From Prevotella sp. UBA2756 (GTDB taxonomy: Bacteria > Bacteroidota > Bacteroidia > Bacteroidales > Bacteroidaceae): 64,000 nt of DNA. The stretch lies in NCBI GenBank assembly GCA_002353205.1, contig DEJE01000014.1:69597-133596 (forward strand). Reading direction: 5' to 3'. A program made the translations under genes and the position numbers. Shown one piece after another: positions 60,541-64,000 of the stretch (its first letter is position 1; every line of letters starts with the position of its first letter). Under the pieces are notes generated by a model. It did not search any database. It was not told the DNA's origin and saw only the letters and a program-made list of their open reading frames with translations.

Positions 60541-61433
60541 CATTTCCCCTCGAAACTTCGCCGATAAGCCATGGGCGACATTCCCGAGCGTGTCTTGAAG
60601 AAATTGGTGAGAGCCGACTGGTCGTTGAAGAAGAGCATTTCCGATATTTCGCTTATGTTGTAGGAGGAAGAGCGGAGCAGTTTGCATATCTCATTATATA
60701 AATAGGTGTTGAGATAAGCGTTGACGGTCTGTCCCGACATTTCCTTCACCGTGCGCGAAAGATAGGTGGTGGTGATGTTCAGGCGGTCGGCATAGAACTT
60801 GATCTGGCGTTCTTTCCTGAAATTGCGCGAAGCCAGATGAAGAAAGATCTTGAAAATATTCTGCTTGTTGGGCAGGTCGTGTGTAGGCTGCATGTTGCTG
60901 CCATAGAGCAACTCGCTGAAGAGCAGCTGCACCACATGCACCAGATGGTCGATCATTTCCTGACGGAAAAGATGCGGAACGGAGTAGGTGTTGTGGATCT
61001 GTCTGCTCAGGACGGCGAACAACTCAGCCTTGGCTGTGCTCAGATGGAATATCGGCAACTGGTCGTAGGCGTAGCTATACTCCGTGCCCGTCAGGTTCTG
61101 GTCGAATGCGAGTACCTTATTATAATAGTCCTCCTCCACCATCAGATTGATGGCCTGTAGGTCTTCCGTATAAGAATCATAGCTGACGGGGTAGTTGGGA
61201 GGCACCAGCACAAGGTCGTTTTCTCCCAGTTCTATCACGTCTCCTTTCAGCCGGTAGCTCATCTTCCCCTTCAGCACGAGCACATGCGTATAGAAGTTCA
61301 CGAAAATCTGAACCTTTTCTATCTTTCCCAGCATTGGAGCATCAACACTGGCCACCGACACACTGGCGCCATGGGAATAATCATTGTGCATCATGCCGGA
61401 CACTTCTGCCAGCGTAAAAATACGTGATATCAA
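60540..61433 (-). CDS. AraC-family transcriptional regulator
   Basis: The protein has 297 residues. The N-terminal part is a cupin-like sensing domain (about 20-170). The C-terminal AraC DNA-binding domain has two helix-turn-helix units, FYADRLNITTTYLSRTVKEM (about 221-240) and YNISEISEMLFFNDQSALTN (about 265-284), ending in GMSPMAYRRSFEG. It is divergent from the C4-dicarboxylate carrier and asparaginase genes and is probably their regulator (inference). An alternative start 13 codons downstream is possible. Confidence 0.93.
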   Translation of the reverse strand: MISRIFTLAEVSGMMHNDYSHGASVSVASVDAPMLGKIEKVQIFVNFYTHVLVLKGKMSYRLKGDVIELGENDLVLVPPNYPVSYDSYTEDLQAINLMVEEDYYNKVLAFDQNLTGTEYSYAYDQLPIFHLSTAKAELFAVLSRQIHNTYSVPHLFRQEMIDHLVHVVQLLFSELLYGSNMQPTHDLPNKQNIFKIFLHLASRNFRKERQIKFYADRLNITTTYLSRTVKEMSGQTVNAYLNTYLYNEICKLLRSSSYNISEISEMLFFNDQSALTNFFKTRSGMSPMAYRRSFEGK

Positions 61434-61534
61434 AGGTCAATTATGTTTGATTAATGTTTGCAAAAATACTGATAAGTTTCGGATTTTGCAAATATTCCAC
61501 GCTTTTTTGCAAATAAATAATAAAAAATAATCCT

Positions 61535-61542
61535 TACCTTTG
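61535..61542 (+). promoter_or_regulatory. -7 box of the dcu-ansB operon
   Basis: TACCTTTG followed by CC lies 42 bp before the carrier start at 61584. The 150-bp divergent region is AT-rich and contains two TTTTTTGCAAAT-like stretches near 61460-61515 that could be AraC sites. Confidence 0.55.
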
Positions 61543-61583
61543 CCACCGAAAATCATTACTACACCAATCTTATCATTTACCTT

Positions 61584-62942
61584 ATGGCTACGACATTAAT
61601 TATTATCCAACTTTTCATAGTCCTGGCGCTGATTTTCATCGGTGCACGTGTGGGAGGTATCGGACTCGGTATCTACGGCATGGTAGGCGTGTTTATCCTG
61701 GTCTTCATCTTCGGACTGAAACCCGGCAACATTCCGCTCGACGTGATGCTCATCATCGTGAGCGTCATCACAGCCACGGCTTCATTGCAGGCTGCCGGCG
61801 GACTCGACTATCTGGTGGGACTGGCTGCCAAATTCCTCCGCAAGCATCCTGACCATATCACTTACTACGGACCGCTCACCACGTGGCTCTTCTGTATCGT
61901 TGCAGGCACGGCTCATACCAGCTATTCGCTGCTGCCCATCATTTCCGAGATAGCTACCAAAAGCAAGATACGCCCCGAACGTCCCATGACTGTTGCCACC
62001 ATCGCGGCTTCCTTAGGCATCACTGGCAGCCCCATGTCGGCAGCCACGGCAGCCGTCATCAGCACCGACCTGCTGGGCGGGAAAGGCATCGAGCTGAAAG
62101 ACATCCTGCTGGTTTGTATTCCGGCCTCACTGATTGCCATCCTCGTCTCGTCGTTCGTGCAAAACCGCGTGGGCAAGGAACTTGTTGACGATCCCGAATA
62201 CCAGCGTCGGGTGAAGGAGGGGCTCATCGACCCGAATGAAACCCTGGAAACAGCCGGTGGCTCAGACGAATCAGCAACCAACGGTCAATATAAGTATGCC
62301 AAGCGCGCCGTATGGGCATTCCTGCTGGGCGTGTTCCTCGTGGTTCTTTTTGGAAGCATTCCTTCCTTGCGTCCCTCATACGTGGTGGACGGAGAGATGC
62401 AGCGTCTGTCCATGCCGCACACCATCGAGATTCTCATGATGTCTATCGCTGCCCTCATCCTCATCGTGGGCAAGGCCAAGGTGGGCGATGCCGTGAAGGG
62501 CAACATCTTCGGTGCTGGCATGAATGCCATGGTGAGCATCTTCGGTATTGCCTGGATGGGCGACACCTTCTTTAACGGCAACATCGAGTTCTTCAAGAAC
62601 GGTATCGCCGACATCGTCACGCAGTATCCCTTCCTCTTCGCCATCGCCCTGTTCTTCATGAGCATCATGCTCTTCTCACAGGCTGCCACCGTGCGCACCC
62701 TCTATCCCTTGGGCATAGCCCTTGGCATCTCGCCGCTGGCATTGGTGGCCATGTTCCCCGCCGTCAACGGCTATTTCTTCATCCCTAACTACCCCACGGA
62801 GGTGGCTGCCATCAATTTCGACCGTACCGGAACGACGCGCATCGGCAAGTACGTAATCAACCATTCGTTCCAACTCTCGGGCTTCATCACCACCTTCGTG
62901 TCGATAGGCATCGGTTATCTGATTATCACCTTTCTGTATTAA
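61584..62942 (+). CDS. Anaerobic C4-dicarboxylate carrier, Dcu family
   Basis: The protein has 452 residues with ten or more membrane helices. The opening matches Dcu antiporters: GARVGGIGLGIYGMVGV, LKPGNIPLDVMLIIVSVI and LQAAGGLDYLV. KIRPERPMTVATIAASLGIT and a late NYFFIPNYPTEVAAINFD-type loop support the family. Such carriers exchange fumarate, aspartate or malate for succinate under anaerobic conditions. The sequence has features of both DcuA and DcuB, so I leave the symbol open. The asparaginase gene follows 39 bp later. Confidence 0.92.
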   Translation: MATTLIIIQLFIVLALIFIGARVGGIGLGIYGMVGVFILVFIFGLKPGNIPLDVMLIIVSVITATASLQAAGGLDYLVGLAAKFLRKHPDHITYYGPLTTWLFCIVAGTAHTSYSLLPIISEIATKSKIRPERPMTVATIAASLGITGSPMSAATAAVISTDLLGGKGIELKDILLVCIPASLIAILVSSFVQNRVGKELVDDPEYQRRVKEGLIDPNETLETAGGSDESATNGQYKYAKRAVWAFLLGVFLVVLFGSIPSLRPSYVVDGEMQRLSMPHTIEILMMSIAALILIVGKAKVGDAVKGNIFGAGMNAMVSIFGIAWMGDTFFNGNIEFFKNGIADIVTQYPFLFAIALFFMSIMLFSQAATVRTLYPLGIALGISPLALVAMFPAVNGYFFIPNYPTEVAAINFDRTGTTRIGKYVINHSFQLSGFITTFVSIGIGYLIITFLY

Positions 62943-62981
62943 ATAAAATAATATTTTACTAACCATCAAAACAATACAATT

Positions 62982-64000
62982 ATGAAACATTTACGTAGTG
63001 TTTTAGTGCTTTTCGCACTCTTAGTTTCTGTCAACATCGTTGCTAAACCTAAAATCCGTATCATTGCTACCGGCGGCACCATCGCAGGTGTGAGCCAGTC
63101 GGCTACTTCTTCTGCCTACAGCGCAGGACAGGTTGGCGTTCAGACATTGATCGACGCCGTTCCCCAGATGCTTTATCTGGCCGACATCAGTGGTGAGCAG
63201 CTCGTCAACATCGGTTCTCAGGACATGAACGATGAGGTTTGGCTCAAGCTCGCCAAGCGCATCAACCAGTTGCTCAACGAAGAGGGCTACGACGGTGTGG
63301 TCGTCACTCACGGAACCGACACCATGGAAGAGACTGCTTACTTCCTCAATCTTACCGTGAAGAGCGACAAGCCCGTCATCCTCGTAGGCTCTATGCGTCC
63401 TTCTACGGGTATCAGCGCTGACGGTCCCGGCAACCTTTACGCCGGTGTGGCTGCTGCTGCAAGCCCTGCATCAAAGGGTCGTGGCGTGATGTGCTGCATG
63501 AACAACCTGCTGCTTGATGCCAAGGATGTGGTGAAGATGCATACCACCGATGTGGCTACTTTCCAGGGTGCCAACTACGGCAAGGTGGGTTATGTCTATA
63601 ACGGCGAAGCTATCTACAACCGCACCATCCAGAACAAGCACACCACACAGTCTGTCTTCGACGTGACCAACCTCGACAAACTCCCCAAGGTGGGTATCGT
63701 CTATGGCTATGCCAACTGCTCTCCGCTGCCTATGCAGGCATTCATTGACGCCAAGTTCGACGGTATCGTGCTCGCTGGTGTTGGCGACGGCAACTTCTAC
63801 AAGGACGTGTTCGACGTAGCCCTGAAGGCTCGTGAGAAGGGCATCAACATCGTTCGTTCTTCACGCGTTCCCACAGGTCCCACCTGTCTGAACGGCGAAG
63901 TGGACGATGCCAAGTATCACTTCGTGGCTGCCCTCACTCTGAATCCTCAGAAGGCCCGTGTGCTGCTGATGCTTGCTCTGACCAAGACCACCGACTGGCA
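62982..64000 (+). CDS. ansB: Type II L-asparaginase, exported (3' end beyond window)
   Basis: 339 codons are visible from the ATG at 62982; a family member of about 350 residues would end just beyond the window. The signal-peptide-like start (LVLFALLVSVNIVA) suggests periplasmic location. Active-site motifs are IIATGGTIAGVSQS (catalytic Thr), VVTHGTDTMEETAYF (Thr-Asp pair) and the lysine in LLDAKDVVKMHT. It hydrolyses asparagine to aspartate and ammonia. With the Dcu carrier immediately upstream, the products can feed aspartate/fumarate exchange. Confidence 0.93.
   Translation, partial: MKHLRSVLVLFALLVSVNIVAKPKIRIIATGGTIAGVSQSATSSAYSAGQVGVQTLIDAVPQMLYLADISGEQLVNIGSQDMNDEVWLKLAKRINQLLNEEGYDGVVVTHGTDTMEETAYFLNLTVKSDKPVILVGSMRPSTGISADGPGNLYAGVAAAASPASKGRGVMCCMNNLLLDAKDVVKMHTTDVATFQGANYGKVGYVYNGEAIYNRTIQNKHTTQSVFDVTNLDKLPKVGIVYGYANCSPLPMQAFIDAKFDGIVLAGVGDGNFYKDVFDVALKAREKGINIVRSSRVPTGPTCLNGEVDDAKYHFVAALTLNPQKARVLLMLALTKTTDW

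Noticed and set aside
57814..60687. 957-codon open frame antisense to alaS
   Set aside because: It covers alaS completely on the opposite strand. The composition (Val, His, Leu, Ala rich, low Lys) is that of an antisense shadow in GC-rich DNA, while alaS has all family motifs.

Overview
The window reads as a moderately GC-rich member of the Bacteroidota, most likely Prevotellaceae. Evidence: promoters of the Bacteroidota TAnnTTTG (-7) type, AT-rich start regions without Shine-Dalgarno sequences, a SusC/SusD system, BspA-like leucine-rich surface proteins, DUF349, DUF5683 and DUF3667 proteins, and several gene orders usual in this phylum (rsfS-ftsH-cdsA; parA-parB-DUF5683-lytic transglycosylase-relA/spoT). 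It is a chromosomal segment. I found no CRISPR array, no rRNA, no intact insertion sequence and one tRNA (tRNA-Gln, CTG anticodon).

Layout. 0-16 kb: a cut-off gene, rlpA, NADP-glutamate dehydrogenase, a BspA-like surface protein, a SpoIIE-type phosphatase divergent from a receiver/PEP-synthase-like protein, a DUF349 protein, corA behind a structured leader, pepD and a YbhN-like flippase-type membrane protein. 16-18.7 kb: a cluster of very small membrane proteins (28, 32 and 59 aa) around an SPFH (flotillin-like) protein and a ribbon-helix-helix protein. 18.7-20.7 kb: a LytTR response regulator and LytS-type kinase with a His/Asp-rich periplasmic loop. 21-23.3 kb: an operon for a dockerin-like protein, a cohesin-like protein and a 50-aa peptide. 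23.7-29.4 kb: frr-rsgA and rsfS-ftsH-cdsA. 29.5-41 kb: tRNA-Gln and a beta-glucan polysaccharide utilisation locus (susC, susD, surface glycan-binding lipoprotein, GH16, GH3). 41-50.7 kb: pectinesterase, relA/spoT through parA, and divergent surE-lpxB. 50.7-57.5 kb: a MerR regulator, CE7 esterase, an M15-like lipoprotein that has lost its zinc ligands, GH9 and DUF3667. 57.6-64 kb: alaS behind a duplicated promoter, an AraC regulator, a C4-dicarboxylate carrier and a type II asparaginase that runs off the window.

How the genes fit together. Complex-glycan use dominates the accessory content: GH16 and GH3 with SusCD and a triple-module binding protein point to laminarin or mixed-linkage beta-glucan, with GH9, CE7 and CE8 enzymes elsewhere. 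The asparaginase/C4-dicarboxylate pair with a divergent AraC gene suggests use of asparagine and aspartate for fumarate respiration. The rest is cell-envelope, ribosome-maturation and stringent-response housekeeping.

The least explained parts are the small-membrane-protein/SPFH cluster, the dockerin/cohesin/peptide operon, a 210-bp dispersed repeat built of palindromic 21-22-bp units, many intergenic arrays of 7- or 8-bp repeats, the corA leader, and three genes whose start codon lies at exactly the same short distance from the -7 box.
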